A DNA stretch of 64,000 bases, from assembly GCA_030620095.1 (NCBI GenBank), contig JAUTXW010002397.1:124001-188000 (forward strand), given 5' to 3'. The stretch is from Kuschelorhynchus macadamiae (taxonomy: Eukaryota; Arthropoda; Insecta; Coleoptera; Curculionidae). A program made the position numbers and the translations under genes. The notes beneath the pieces are model-generated. The model was not told the origin of the DNA, ran no database searches, and was given only the letters and a program-made list of their open reading frames with translations. Below are positions 1-11,929 of this stretch, in pieces (within the stretch, counting starts at the first letter, position 1; the number at the start of each line of letters is the position of its first letter).

Positions 1-104
1 CATTTAATTTCAATTTTTCAAATTTAATCAATTGTTTTTAAGCCAGAGACTTTACGATTCTCCAATTTAAATAAATTAAGACTAAGAATTCCAAATTTAT
101 GTGA

Positions 105-462
105 ATGTATAACGTTACTTACAACTTTCACGCATCAATGCACACGACTCTATTAATCAAACCTATTGTACTCAATTCCATGTCTAAATTACCCAAAAAA
201 TACATAGGAATGACGAGACAATACTTAGGTAGTCGATTAAAAGGTCAAACATGTACAAAAAAAGCATCTAGTGCACTCCATACCTTTTAGGAAAACATAC
301 ATTCGATTCTAAACAAACCCAAATTTTAGATCAAGAAACTGATTATCGCAAAATATTAAATAAAAGAAATGATACAAATTAAAAAGGAGAAAGATGCTGT
401 CAATGATAAAAGACATCAATAATCTAAGATAAATTTACCATATTCATTCCAATATCTAAGTA
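105..462 (+). pseudogene. Penelope-like element, GIY-YIG endonuclease tail (PLE0)
   Basis: This is the C-terminal end of a Penelope-like retroelement protein: a degenerate GIY-YIG nuclease, which in PLEs nicks target DNA for reverse transcription. Visible pieces are KKYIGMTRQYLGSRLKG (the YVGQT-R block of the nuclease), then after frame changes GKHTFDSKQTQILDQETDYR and EMIQIKKEKDAVNDKR, which match the usual order HTFD, ILDQE, EMI in this family. At least two frameshifts and several stops separate the pieces. The reverse transcriptase is not seen, either lying before the window or lost. Family call is confident; function is surely lost. Confidence 0.72.
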
Positions 463-1186
463 AATTAATCTAAATATAAATAAACCTAAAACCCTGTACA
501 TTTCAATAATAGCATAAACCCAGGTACCAATAATAAAATCCAAGTAAAAAAAAAGGAAAAAAGTTTTAAATGCAAACTAGCAGAACCCCAAACCTATAGA
601 ATCTCTGTTATAGTCGAATGCGGTCTTATCGTGCGGGTCCTAAGGTCACCAACATTATGAATCAAATCAGAACACACAGTGAATAGCAAACTGTTGTGTG
701 ATTCTTTTATCGAGCTATTAAATCTCGATGGGCTATTTACAAATATATAGGGAGAAAGAAAATAGTTTTTTTATTATATTACGCAATATTATTAAGATAG
801 CTACTTAATATTATTTTATATATTAAATGCCGAAGGACTAAATAAGAAAATTCGCTAAATATGTATTTGGTTAAAATTTTTTGGTTAGCAAAAACAAAAA
901 TACACAAAATGGCAAGCGCCTTAATAAAGTCGGAAGGCGGTTCGAATCAGTGGAACAATCAGGATATGTTCTGTTTATACAGCCACTTAATGAAAGTGAG
1001 ATTTTTTTATCAATCACCAAAAATTAGAAACCCCGCTTGACCTAAAAATCTATCCACTTATACAGTGTCATTTATTTAACTGCGGGCCACCCCTGTGCAA
1101 AGAAAACTTATTTTTTTTTGTACTGAACAATTTTATTTCGCAAAAATATTATACACTTTTGTTAAAAACACAAGATAATTAGTTAA
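463..1186. other. No gene recognised
   Basis: AT-rich sequence downstream of the PLE remnant. It probably includes the PLE 3' untranslated region. A single tRNA B-box-like stretch (GGTTCGAATC, about 935-945) has no convincing A box. I see no coding sequence. Confidence 0.5.
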
Positions 1187-1357
1187 TACTTCCCTCGTGA
1201 GATCTTTACGTTTAACGGTTCCTAGATGCTGGAAAACAGGTATTCTCAATTCTGTCTGTAGGTATGTCTGTCCGTCAGTCTGTCTGTTCGCGGCATAGCT
1301 AAAAACTACTTATCCGATTTCTTCAAATTTCAGTCTAAAACTAAGGGCCATGCATGC
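1187..1357 (+). repeat. Dispersed modular repeat, 5' header fragment
   Basis: Begins with the family's terminal motif ACTTCCCTCGT and continues with the header seen in other copies: CCTAGATGC, a run of TCTGTC-type tetranucleotides, TTCGCGGCATAGC and ACTACTTATCCGATT. Only the header and the start of one module are present. The same header recurs near 28859, 50509 and 54309. Confidence 0.7.
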
Positions 1358-1405
1358 GAAAAATACAGGTTATATATATATATATATATATAGCCTGTAT
1401 TTTTC
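1358..1405. repeat. Short palindrome around a (TA)n core
   Basis: CGAAAAATACAGG on the left is matched by its inverted complement CCTGTATTTTTCG on the right, with a short (TA)n core between. It lies between the modular repeat and the DDE transposase remains and could be a hairpin or the edge of an inserted element. Confidence 0.6.
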
Positions 1406-1582
1406 GTCAGCTCCGAGTTTCTGGTAAAGCGATTTTGCCGATTTTTATATATCAAATTTTATCTTATAATTAATAAAAAAATTTACTTATTTTAAACACG
1501 CTTTAAAATTGGAACAAGTATTCTATAATTATTTATTTATTGCCTACAAAATTACAAATGTACTAAAAAAGTAAGCAAAAAA

Positions 1583-1850
1583 ATGGTATCAAATCTAATA
1601 AAAACATTTTTAAATTCAAAGTCACTCTCTAATAACCAGGAGCCAGTCGCAAAAGCTCTGAGAATCGGTATAAGGAATGTACAGAAACTTATGCATGAAA
1701 AAAAAAACATAATTTACTTCCGAAGAAGATTAAGAAATGTACACGAAAAAATCCAAAGGCAAAAGACTTAAGTTACAATGCAAAAATGGATATTCGTAAT
1801 GCAATTTATGATTTATACACGTCAAAGACTAATATAATCCTTCAGAAACT
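1583..1850 (+). pseudogene. DDE transposase N-terminal fragment, inverted second copy
   Basis: This short plus-strand fragment encodes VAKALRIGIRNVQKLMHEKK and, after a stop and a frame change, MDIRNAIYDLYTSKTNI. It parallels the N-terminal helix-turn-helix region of the minus-strand copy next door (MQKIVHEKK, MDARNAIYDLYTSKTNI). The two copies are therefore diverged and inverted relative to each other, meeting at about 1850-1860. No catalytic region is present in this copy. Confidence 0.7.
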
Positions 1851-1858
1851 TTTTAATA

Positions 1859-3146
1859 TTATAGACTAAAAAATATATCAGCACTTAAAAAGTCCTCATC
1901 TTCTGAGTCGTCCTCAAATGGCGCAATGGTCATTGGTGCTATTTCGACAACTAGAACTCGTTCTCGATTCCACCATTCCCATATTAATTTCTCCGTATGT
2001 TCCACAGATTTCTTCCAGTACTCCGGCGTAATTTAATTTAATGAATCTTGCCAAACAATTTGCATTTCATCTGATGTAATGTGTGTTTTTCGTAATATGA
2101 TTTTGCCCAAGCCCATATTAATTCTATTGCGTTAAACTGGCAATGGTATGGCGGCAGTCGTAAAACCTCATCTCCATTTTCCCGTAATATTTCATCTACG
2201 GCATATATTTTTGGTTTTTTAATAGATTTTGCCATTAAAAGAAGTTCTAGTTTCAGCATATTGGGTAAAGGATTTTGTTTTTGTTTTATTAGCCAGTCAT
2301 AAATATCACTTTTCTTCCAGGATGAAGATTAAAGATGGATCTTCTAAATTTGGAATCAGTTGTTCTTTTAACCACTTTTCAAACAGTTCACAATTTATAT
2401 TATCATGGTAGTCCATACTTTTGGATGTTGAAGAAAACAGTAAAACTTGCACCTGGGAGAAATCCTGTTGAAGAACCTGCATGTAAAATGATGAACCGTT
2501 TTCACGTTCCAGATCCCTTTTTTCTCTTGACACTTTTTACAGACTCCAAAATATCCAAGTCTCGTCTATAAATACCACTTTTCTAAAATTTGAGTTAATA
2601 TTTTCCGTGTATTTCTTTAAAAACTAGATACGCTGATTTGCTATTTGTGGCAACTCGCATAAAGAACTTCGATTACAGTCCTTTTTATATCGAAAACCCA
2701 ACATTTTTATTGATTTTGACATCGATTTTAGTCCAATTTTCAGTATGCCTTGAATTTTTAAAGCTTCTTTTAAAACTTGAAGGGTTATATTGGTTTTTGA
2801 TGTATATAAATCGTAAATTGCATTACGAGCATCCATTTTCACATTGTCGCTTAAGTCTTCTGTCTTTGGCTTTCTTCGTGTACATTTCTTAATCTTCTTC
2901 GGTAGTAAATTATGCTTTTTTTCATGTACAATTTTCTGCACTGTCCTTATACCGATTCCGAGACCTTTTGCTACTGTTTCCTGGATATTGGCCGGTGAAT
3001 TTTAATTTTCGTAATATTTTATTAGATTTAATACCATTTTTTTCGCTCTTTTTTTTGTATGAAAAAATCATAGGTCTATCTAGTTCATCTTCATCACGTA
3101 ATAAAAGAAAAACCAACTTAAAAAGTTTGTGGTTGATAAATCGCAT
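1859..3146 (-). pseudogene. DDE_3 (IS630/Tc1-like) transposase pseudogene
   Basis: Reading leftward, the pieces fall in family order. An HTH-like N-terminus (MQKIVHEKK, ARNAIYDLYTSK, KSMSKSIKMLGFRYKK) is at 2624-2990. The core block (MDYHDNINCELFEKWLKEQL) is at about 2306-2533. The third block (LRLPPYHCQFNAIELIW, the second D/E region) is at 2038-2259. An acidic tail (PEYWKKSVEHTEKLIWEWW, then EDDSEDEDF) ends at a stop at 1859. Several frameshifts and stops break the frame. This matches the DDE_3 superfamily transposases common in insects, which cut and paste DNA by a two-metal mechanism. The copy is dead. Confidence 0.8.
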
Positions 3147-3335
3147 GACCCGCAGGATAACACTGCTTTTGACTATATCTCAAAACATTCCTAAATTCAA
3201 CATATTCCCAAGGTGCGTACTATCTATATTAATTTGTTTTAAATCTATATATATATTACCCTTTTTAAATTTGTTTTAAATCTATATATATTTTTATTTT
3301 GACTATTTGAAAATTATCAAAATGTAAATTGTGAT

Positions 3336-3341
<6 letters not shown>

Positions 3342-3411
<70 letters not shown>
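3342..3411. repeat. (TA)n microsatellite
   Basis: About 70 bp of uninterrupted TA dinucleotide lying directly before a modular repeat copy. Confidence 0.97.
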
Positions 3412-3417
<6 letters not shown>

Positions 3418-4140
3418 TTGTTGTCAGTTCGCGACGTATCTTAAAAACTACTTACCAGATTGACTTCAAATTTACGTCAAAAATTAAGGGTCATATGGGT
3501 ATGGGGATGTACCTGGTAATTCAGTATCCTGGAACAAGATGGCGGGCTAGTGAAACGTTAAAAAAATATTACGTACAAACTAATTATCCAATTTGCCTTA
3601 AATTTTGCACAAAAATCTAATGTTACATAGGAATAAACTAGTAAAATTTTGGTATGTATATAAGATATCAACTCAAAATGGCGGCCTAAAAAATATTTAA
3701 AAAATTAGCTTGAAAAAACTACTTATTAAATTAATTTCAAATTTTGTGCAAGCATTAGGTGTGATACAGATATAAACTGGTAAAAATGGCGAAACCAATG
3801 GCGTCCAAAAATAATTTTAAAAAAATTACCGTAAAAAAATATTGATCAATAGACTTTAAATTTTGCAAATGCATGTGATATAGGAATAAACTGGTACGAA
3901 TTCGACATAACATAACAAAATGGCGGTGTGTGTGAATGTAAAAACTACCTATTGAATTTATTTTAAATTATGCCTAAGTATAAAGTGTAGCATAGGTAGT
4001 ACGGTGGTCCCAATAAAAATGTTTGAAAAGACATTAACGACTATGTACTGAATTAAATTGGACCACTCTTCACTATTCCTAATAAAAAAAAATATTCACA
4101 ACCAGGGAAGTTTCGACTAAATAAAATTTTACGTTTTTTT
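3412..4140 (+). repeat. Dispersed modular repeat, several modules plus 3' tail
   Basis: Successive diverged modules of roughly 115-130 bp each carry an ACTACTTA-ATTGACTTCAAATTT block, an ACATAGGAATAAACTGGTA-type block and an ATGGCGG block (for example near 3537, 3680 and 3917). The copy ends with the family tail: AATGTTTGAAAAGACA, then a TACTGAATTAAATTGG-type stretch and AGGGAAGT near 4106, the inverse of the 5' motif ACTTCCCT. It has no coding capacity. Confidence 0.75.
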
Positions 4141-5170
4141 AAATATCCGATCGTTTTAAACAGTAGTTTTAGTCTTATGTCTATTTATTTCCCGTAACAA
4201 CAAAATGTAGTATATTCAGTATTTATTTTATTTACATTCAAAAATTGTTATTAATAATGCGTGACAATTATTTGTTCCCTAAGAGGAGTACAAATTTCCC
4301 AAGTTTAGCAGAATGAATTGTACTGTTTCCTAAAGAAGAGATAATATGTATAATCTAGTTAGAGCGTGTTTGTGTTTAGGCAGATACACCTCGGACCCAA
4401 GGCAGCAAGTATTAAGCCAAAATATTGGAAAATATGTCTCTGCAATTTAAGATATAATTTTTTTTTGTTTTAAAAAGCATTGTATACATGTTGATATAAA
4501 AGTATAATCAATCCTGTATGACAATGCAAAGATATCAAATCGTAATTTTGACGTTGATCGTTGCTTCTACCTTCACCATAGTAAATTTTTGTTAAAGACA
4601 AGTTAATTTTTTTTTGTAAAAGACATGTTAATTTTTTTTTGTAAATGATAATACTTATTTACATTACTGGTGCAGTTTAAACTCTATTACATTAACGAAT
4701 GGTAATCACTGGGGTGCAGTAATTTGCTTAACAACAAATTTTATCCACGACATGAACATAATATTTTGGTCATTCAAAGTTTACATTTTTAGTATTCTTA
4801 ATAAGTCACCTAATGATCTCATCACATCACTAGTTGTATAATAAAAAAATTATTGCATCACTAGTGATGTAATGCATCACTTAACTCAAATAACTTAAAA
4901 TATGTCATGCAGTAAAATCGTCATAGATAAATTACGCTTTAATGTAAATATTACTTCAATGCTATTATTCGCTTGACTAGCTATGCAAAAATGATTATCT
5001 GTATACAAAGCTAATTAATTATTAACATTTATTTGCGCCAATAACAGGGTAATACATAAATAATAATTTGTTCAAAATACAAATTTATTTAGATAATCTA
5101 TTTGTTTTTGTAGCGGGTCGTTTCCATTAATTAAAATAATAATTTTACCTAAAATGAAAAAGCCATTCCC

Positions 5171-5172
<2 letters not shown>
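4141..5172. other. No gene recognised
   Basis: AT-rich intergenic-type sequence. A small ATCACTAGTGAT palindrome lies near 4860. No coding or RNA gene was recognised. Confidence 0.5.

Positions 5173-5230
<58 letters not shown>
5173..5230. repeat. (TA)n microsatellite
   Basis: About 58 bp of TA dinucleotide that abuts the left end of the mariner-like element. Mariner-type elements insert at TA, so this tract is both flank and plausible target. Confidence 0.97.
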
Positions 5231-5233
<3 letters not shown>

Positions 5234-8200
5234 TGTGCAAAAATTATGCAAAGTGACAATAAAATAGTTAGTCACGTGATTTATCTTAGCTGTCAAATTT
5301 GACATTTGTATTTTAAAATGGCAAAAAAGTGCCTTTTTCATCATAATTTTGAAAAAATGGAAAGGAAAAAGTTGTTTCTTTTTTGATTTTATAGCCACAT
5401 GCCAAATTTCGGCGATATCGGTTGACTTCAAATGTTTCTAATTTTGTTGAACTTGATGCTTTTTGCCTTTCCTGAATGCAAGCTAACCTGAATTAAACCA
5501 TTTATTTTTTATCGGTTCATTGCCTAAATGCATTTTATTAACTAATTTTTTTTATTTTAAGCGTCAAACAAATGAGTCCAACTTGATGCAAAGTTTATAC
5601 AGTTTTGGCAATTTAATGTAAAACAATTCTGAACTTATTTTTTAAGTGTATAGCATATCTGTTTGCTAAAACTAAACTAAGAAAAACGGTTTTTCTCTTT
5701 TATATACTCCTGTCTAAAAATAAATTCAATATTTTTACTAAATTATTAAAGTAACCAAATAAAAACAAAACTATATATTTAGCATATAGTACTCCAAAAA
5801 TAAAAAAAAGTTTTATACAACATAGGTTCGAAATTGTTTCCAAGGTACAGGGTGTTACTTTGTAAACGTTCTTCGACCTCTATCTGGGAAACAAAGCGTT
5901 TTCGCTTCTATGTTTATACAATTTGTGGGAGTACTCTACGCCAAATACGTTAAATATGCCTTTTTTGTATCATCCTCTTTTCCCTGCAGATTTTATAAAA
6001 GGGATTTGGTCAAAGTTCATCACTCTGTATATTAAAATCTCGTAGCAGGGTTGAGATCAGATCTCTTCAAGAAGGTCAAGAAATGCAAGTTAGGTAATTT
6101 TCAGGATAATTGACTGAAAGCCATAAAAACTGTGCGGGGTCCTTTGAGATTTAAGGTAAATCACGTGACGAACTTTTTTGTTCTCATTTACATTACTTTT
6201 TACTCATGTGCCAATAATTTCAACGCTATAATTTGTTTTTAAATTTTTCACTTTCTTTTTTCAAATGTAATGGGTTTTCGCCCAACCAAACGTGAACCAA
6301 ACCTTAATTGAAATGTCTATTTTTGATAAATTTATCTCCTTAATGCACTGAATTAATTTCTCTTAAAACGCCATTTTGTTGATGAGATCAAAGATAGACC
6401 TAAATAATCCGCTCGACTTAATACAAAGTTTATCCAGTTCTCATAATTTAATATAAAATATTTTAGAACTCGGTTTTTAATTAAATTAACTAAGAAATCC
6501 CTTAATTTTTATAATGTTCGTCTTGAAAATAAATTGAACATTTTAGTAAAGTTTTGAAATGACCAAATAAAATCTATATTATCAAGTAGCTTGTGGAAAT
6601 AATTGAATTCATTATCTATCCAAGTAGGTATTCCATTTTTAAAGTACATAGTTTGACAGTTTGTCATTTAGCAAATGTTAACTATTGAAGAAAGTATTGA
6701 AATTATATTAATATGTGGCGAAACTACTTCTCACCGAGAAGTGGCCAACATTTTTAATGCACGTCATCCTGGTAAAAATGTGCACCAATCTACCGTTAGT
6801 AGGATTATGCTTAAATTTTAGTCAAGTGGCTCAGTGGAAAATTCATTTAAAAAGCCCAAACCTTTGAGGATTAATGACGAAGTGGAATTAAATGTGTGCC
6901 TGGATGTTGTAGAGGATGGAAAAACGAGTATTAGAAATATTGCAAAAAGGACAGCTGTAAGCAAAGAGAGTGTACGAAAAATTTTGCAAAAAAATAAGTT
7001 TTAACCATTTAAACCAAGATTTATAAGCACCTTAAAAGAACAAGATTTTGATATTTTTTTGGGACTCTCATTTTGGTATCAAGGGGAAAGAGAAGAAAAT
7101 GTTTACTTGCCGTATACAATTTTATGGTCAGATGAGGCCACCTTCACGTCAAATGGTGTTGTTAGTTCGCAGAATTGCAGATAGTGGGCCCAAGAGACTC
7201 CCAATTTTAATATAGAATGCCGGGACCAATATTCTTTTAAAACCGTATTTTTTTAGAAATAATTTAAATTCCGAGTATTATCTTCGATTTCTAGATAATG
7301 AAATAAAAGAAGTTTTGAACAATATGCCCCTTAATGTCACAAATAACCTATCCAGAATACAGCAGAAGCTAAGGAGTGTCTGTTAGAAATGTTTAGAGGG
7401 AAAGTGGTTGTACGTAGTTTCGAGTAAACCTGGCCTCCTAGGTCACAAGATTTGAGTCCCTTAGACTTTTTTTATGGGGCTACCTCAAAACAAAATGTGT
7501 ACAAATACAGACCGTTTAGAAATATCGATCATTTAGAAAATGTTATTCGGGAGTGCATTCTAACTCTAAAACCGCAAAGTATTAAAAACGCTATAAAACA
7601 CGTCTCTAAAAAAAAATTGTTTGTATTGAGCGCGACGGTAGGCACACAGAAATGTAATAATTTTATTTATTTAAATAATCAATATCTTATTTTTGTAAAT
7701 TTTTTAAATACAAATTTTTTATTTAATAAAAATATCAGTTATGAAATTCGTTTGAATTGGCGAATTCCGCCTTACTATCTGACCTATATTGAATAAAATA
7801 ATTATTGATTTCAATATTTTAATAAAATGTCCTATTTATCTTTGAAAGGGTAGCATAAAAATAAAAAATATGGATTTTTTCAGTTTTGTTTTTGTAAAAA
7901 AGAAACAAATGTAAATTTACTTAATAAATTACAGATTTTAAAATTATCTTACATTAAATTAGGAACTGCATCAAGTTTTCATCAAGCTGGACGCATTTGT
8001 TTTTTGGGCTTATTTATGTTTTCGTCAATACAATGACGCTTAAAATAAAAAATAGTTATGGGATTGCATTTAGGCAATGTACCAAATTTCATCTCTATCG
8101 CTGATTTAAAATTTTCCTAAATTTATTTTTTTAATTAATGTTCTTTTATCTACGTAACCGAATGCAAACAAACCTGAAATAACCTATTACTGTTCAATGT

Positions 8201-8922
8201 ATTATAAATATAATCGTCTGATGAATTTATTCAATCGATTTCAAAGGCTACTTTGCAATTAATTTTGTCTTTACTTCGATATTTTAATAAGTTAATAAAA
8301 ATACTATATTGGTTTTTACAAAGGACCATATAAAACAAAACAAATTCTCAGTTTTGTTTTTATTAAAATGTGTATAGACAGATATGTATTTGCTTATTAA
8401 ATAACCCAATTTACAATTATTTTATGTTAAGTTGTGGAAACTGTATAAACTTTGCTTCAAAATGAATTAATTTTTTTTGACCCATTTATGTTTTTATTAA
8501 CAAAATGGCGTTTAAAATAAAAAATCTGTTAAGAAAATGCATTACGGAACGTACTTATAAAAAAGAAATGGTTTAATTTAGGTTTGCTTACATTCGGTAA
8601 CGTGGAAAAGCATAACATTTTAAAAAAAAAATATAAAAATTGCATGAAGTCAACCGATGTGTTTGAGTTTTGGCATACTACTGTAAAATTAAAAAAAAAC
8701 AATTTTTTTCTTTAACATTTTTCAAAATTTTGGGGAAAAAAGCAGTTACTTGCCATTTTAAAAAAATAATGTCATATTTGACAGGTAAGATAGATCACGT
8801 GACTAATTTTTTTAGTGACATTTCGCATTATTTTTCAAACAAAATCTTTTTGTCAGCTGAAATTTTACTTAAGTCAATTATTGAAAAAATCCTATATGAT
8901 GCAGACTTTACTGGCCACACTG
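5231..8922 (+). mobile_element. Tc1/mariner-like element with doubled inverted repeats
   Basis: The element runs from CAGTGTG (5231) to the inverted CACACTG (ending 8922), with (TA)n on both sides. Long outer inverted repeats pair 5231-5640 with about 8430-8922; shared blocks include TTAGTCACGTGAT, CTGTCAAAT-TGACATT and AAAATGGCAA. A second, more diverged copy of the same repeat lies inside each outer one (about 6150-6560 and 7850-8160). The centre holds the transposase pseudogene. Each end therefore carries two tandem inverted-repeat copies. Confidence 0.7.
6675..7670 (+). pseudogene. Tc1/mariner-superfamily transposase pseudogene
   Basis: The ATG at 6675 starts an HTH region (MLTIEESIEIILICGETTSH, then REVANIFNARHPGKN and STVSRIM) of the kind that binds terminal repeats. 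After a stop come RTAVSKESVRKIL and the catalytic block ILWSDEATF with the first Asp. NCR-WAQETPNFNIECRDQ follows, then after gaps SPLDFFYGATSKQNVYKYRP, which carries the last acidic residue of the triad and the family's DFF-WG signature. Several stops (for example TAG near 6821) and missing sequence between 7200 and 7440 show it is dead. Insect relatives are 330-400 aa long. Confidence 0.78.
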
Positions 8923-9030
<108 letters not shown>

Positions 9031-9223
9031 GGGGATGTAGTCAAAATTTAGATTGGGATGCTGCTTTATATCAAGACATGTTTTTATTAAAATATGTATA
9101 TACAGACATGTATTTACTTATTAAATAACCCAATTTACAATTATTTTATGTTAAATTGTGGAAACTGTACAAACTTATATATTATATTTGACAGGTAAGA
9201 TAGATCATGACTAATTTTTTTAT

Positions 9224-9383
<160 letters not shown>

Positions 9384-9984
9384 CCAAATCCCGTGGGGAT
9401 GTAGTCAAAATTTAGATTGGGACCTTTGCTGCTTTGCCAAGCTTTCGGCAACTGCTTAGTGCCTTCCTCAAGACAGCCTGTTTGTTTTTATTAAAATATG
9501 TATATACAGACATGTATTTACTTATTAAATAACCCAATTTACAATTATTTTATGTTAAATTGTGGAAACTGTACAAACTTTGCATCAAGATGAATTCATT
9601 TTTTTTGACCCATTTATGTTTTTATTAACAAAATTGTGTTTAAAACAAAAAATTCGTTAAGAAAATGCATTTAGGGGACGTACTTATAAAAAAGAAATGG
9701 TTTAATTTAGGTTTGCTTACATTCGGTAACGTGGAAAAGCATAAAATTTAAAAAAAAATGATAAAAATTGCATGAAGTCAACCGATGTGTTTGAGTTTTG
9801 TAATACTGCTATAAAATTAAAAAAGAACAATTTTTTCCTTTAACATTTTTCAAAATTTTAGGGAAAAAAGCAGTTACTTGCCATTTTAAAAAAATAATGT
9901 CATATTTGACAGGTAAGATAGATCACGTGACTAATTTTTTTATTGACATTTCGCATTATTTTTCAAACTAAATCTTTTTGTCAG

Positions 9985-9987
<3 letters not shown>

Positions 9988-10049
<62 letters not shown>

Positions 10050-10057
10050 TATATAAA
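9988..10057. repeat. (TA)n microsatellite, slightly interrupted
   Basis: About 57 bp of TA followed by AAATATATATAAA, then joined to a PLE stub. Confidence 0.93.
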
Positions 10058-10175
10058 CGTGCCAAATCACGTGGGGATGTAGTCAAAATTTAGATTGGGA
10101 CCTTAATTAAAACCCTTTGCTGCTTTGCCAAGCTTTCGGCAACTATTTAATGCCTTCCTCAAGACAGCCTGTTTA

Positions 10176-10630
10176 ATGTCTTTTCAAACATTTTTATTGG
10201 GACCATCAAACTGGATTCCTACCAGTTTCTACCTATGCTACACTTGATACACGGACGTAATTTAAAATAAATTCAATAAGTAGTTTTTAGATACCTTTAT
10301 TTGTTATGTCATGTTGAACTCGTATCAGTTTATTCTTATATCACATTAATTTTTTTTGCAAAATTTAAAGTCTATTGCTCAAGATTTTTTTACGTTAAAG
10401 TTACGAAAAATGAAGTGTGCCATAGGTAGAAACTGGTAATCCAATATGATGAAACAAAATGGCGCCCAATAGAAAGTTTGAAAAGACAGGTATATATGTG
10501 TTACTGAATGTTTATGTATGTACTGAACTAAATTGGGTCACATTTCACTATTTCTAATAAAAGGAAATATTCATAACGAGGGACGTTCCGGGTAAAGGAA
10601 ATTTACCGATTTTTTAATTTGCGCTGGTTA
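10176..10630. repeat. Modular repeat, two opposed fragments
   Basis: 10176-10400 is a minus-strand fragment of the modular repeat; its complement reads TTTGAAAAGACATT and ends in a TAAACTGATACGAG-type block. From about 10410 a plus-strand fragment runs through GAAACAAAATGGCGCCC and GTTTGAAAAGACAGG to the family tail ACGAGGGACGTTCC near 10577. The two therefore meet head to head. Confidence 0.65.
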
Positions 10631-11630
10631 TGAAATTCTTTTAATAAAATAAATTCAAATAGTAACTAACCAATACCAAGTGTACAACAAATTAAAACAC
10701 AAGATACACACAAACGATAACTACCTTAGCAGTTAGTACTTGGTAGAGTTTAATCCATATAATTGTTTTGCTACCTTTTTGAACAGAGACGTTTTGTGTA
10801 TTTTTGTAGTTCTCTTTCTCTTAAACTAGCCATATACTTGAGTTCTACCTAGGAAGATTTTTAATTAGAAGGTCAAAATCTATAACATGCTAAAATCTCA
10901 TTAAATTTGATGGATCACCAAAAACTTGTAATAATAACTAAATAATATAATAAAATTTACTTTCGGTACAGAAAGTTTAACTATGTACTACATATTTTAA
11001 ACATTAATACTGATTATATTAAATGGGATTTTGTAACTGGTATGGCAGCACTGTTCTTATAAAGGTAACAGTGCCGTATCCGGTTTTCCGGATTTTTGTA
11101 AAAATATTTATACTCACTTATTAGAATGTTGACTGAAACTACAAATCCGCTTACGATTTTCAAAAAAATTGCGCCGTTAATTAAAAAAATTGACAAACTT
11201 TCGGGACCCGTGGAGTGAAATGGAGTGCTGGGTGGCTTATAATATATAAGGAAGTATCTCTGTACATACTACACTAAGTAAGAAAGCAGTTCTAAATAAA
11301 AAATCGATTAAAATTAACAAAAACGTGAAAAATTAGATTTTTTCAACAACATAGTCTCAAATGTATAAAAATATTAAATATTGCACAATAATCACGTTAG
11401 TAAGGAAGTCGGAAAATGTGGCAACATCGCAAGATTAAAAAAGAAGGGTAAACGGGTAAGAGTAAATTTTCCCCAGTTTTTGTCGGGTATATATGAAAAA
11501 ATGTTTTTGAAATAGTAAATTGCTGGTTAAAATATTTTCTTGTTTTCGAGATTATGATCTTGAAATTAGAATCATAGATGCTATAGCATTTATCTCCTAG
11601 ATGTATTATACTAATATCTTACGTTAAACT
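10631..11630. other. No gene recognised
   Basis: AT-rich sequence with many stops in every frame. No recognisable element, RNA gene or coding stretch. Confidence 0.5.
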
Positions 11631-11633
11631 AAC

Positions 11634-11815
11634 AAAATCTAACCTATCCTAACCAAATCTAACCTATCCTAACCAAATCTAACCTATCCTAACCAAACCT
11701 AACCTAACCAAACCTAACCTATCTTAACCAAACCTAACTTATCTTAACCAAACCTATTCTAACCTATAATCCATCCTAACCAAACATAACCTAACCTTTT
11801 CTAACCAAACTAACC
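11634..11815. repeat. Degenerate TTAGG-like (AACCT) tract
   Basis: An irregular tandem of AACCTAACC, AACCTATCC and CAAATCT or CAAACCT words. On the other strand it reads GGTTAGG and GGATAGG, related to the insect telomere repeat TTAGG. The words alternate, so it is not a clean telomere array; an interstitial or relic tract is likely. Confidence 0.75.
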
Positions 11816-11929
11816 TTAAAAATCCATAGTTTATTTTCTCTAATTAGTTATAAGGTTTAAAATAAAAACAATAAGTAATTTTATATTTATTTATTTAAAA
11901 CAAAAATTAACAAGTTTTAAAAATATTTA

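Noticed and set aside
925..960. tRNA or SINE from the B-box-like GGTTCGAATC
   Set aside because: No A box at proper distance and no cloverleaf could be drawn.
1187..4140. One modular repeat split by the DDE transposase
   Set aside because: The left and right parts overlap in module content, so they are more likely two separate copies.
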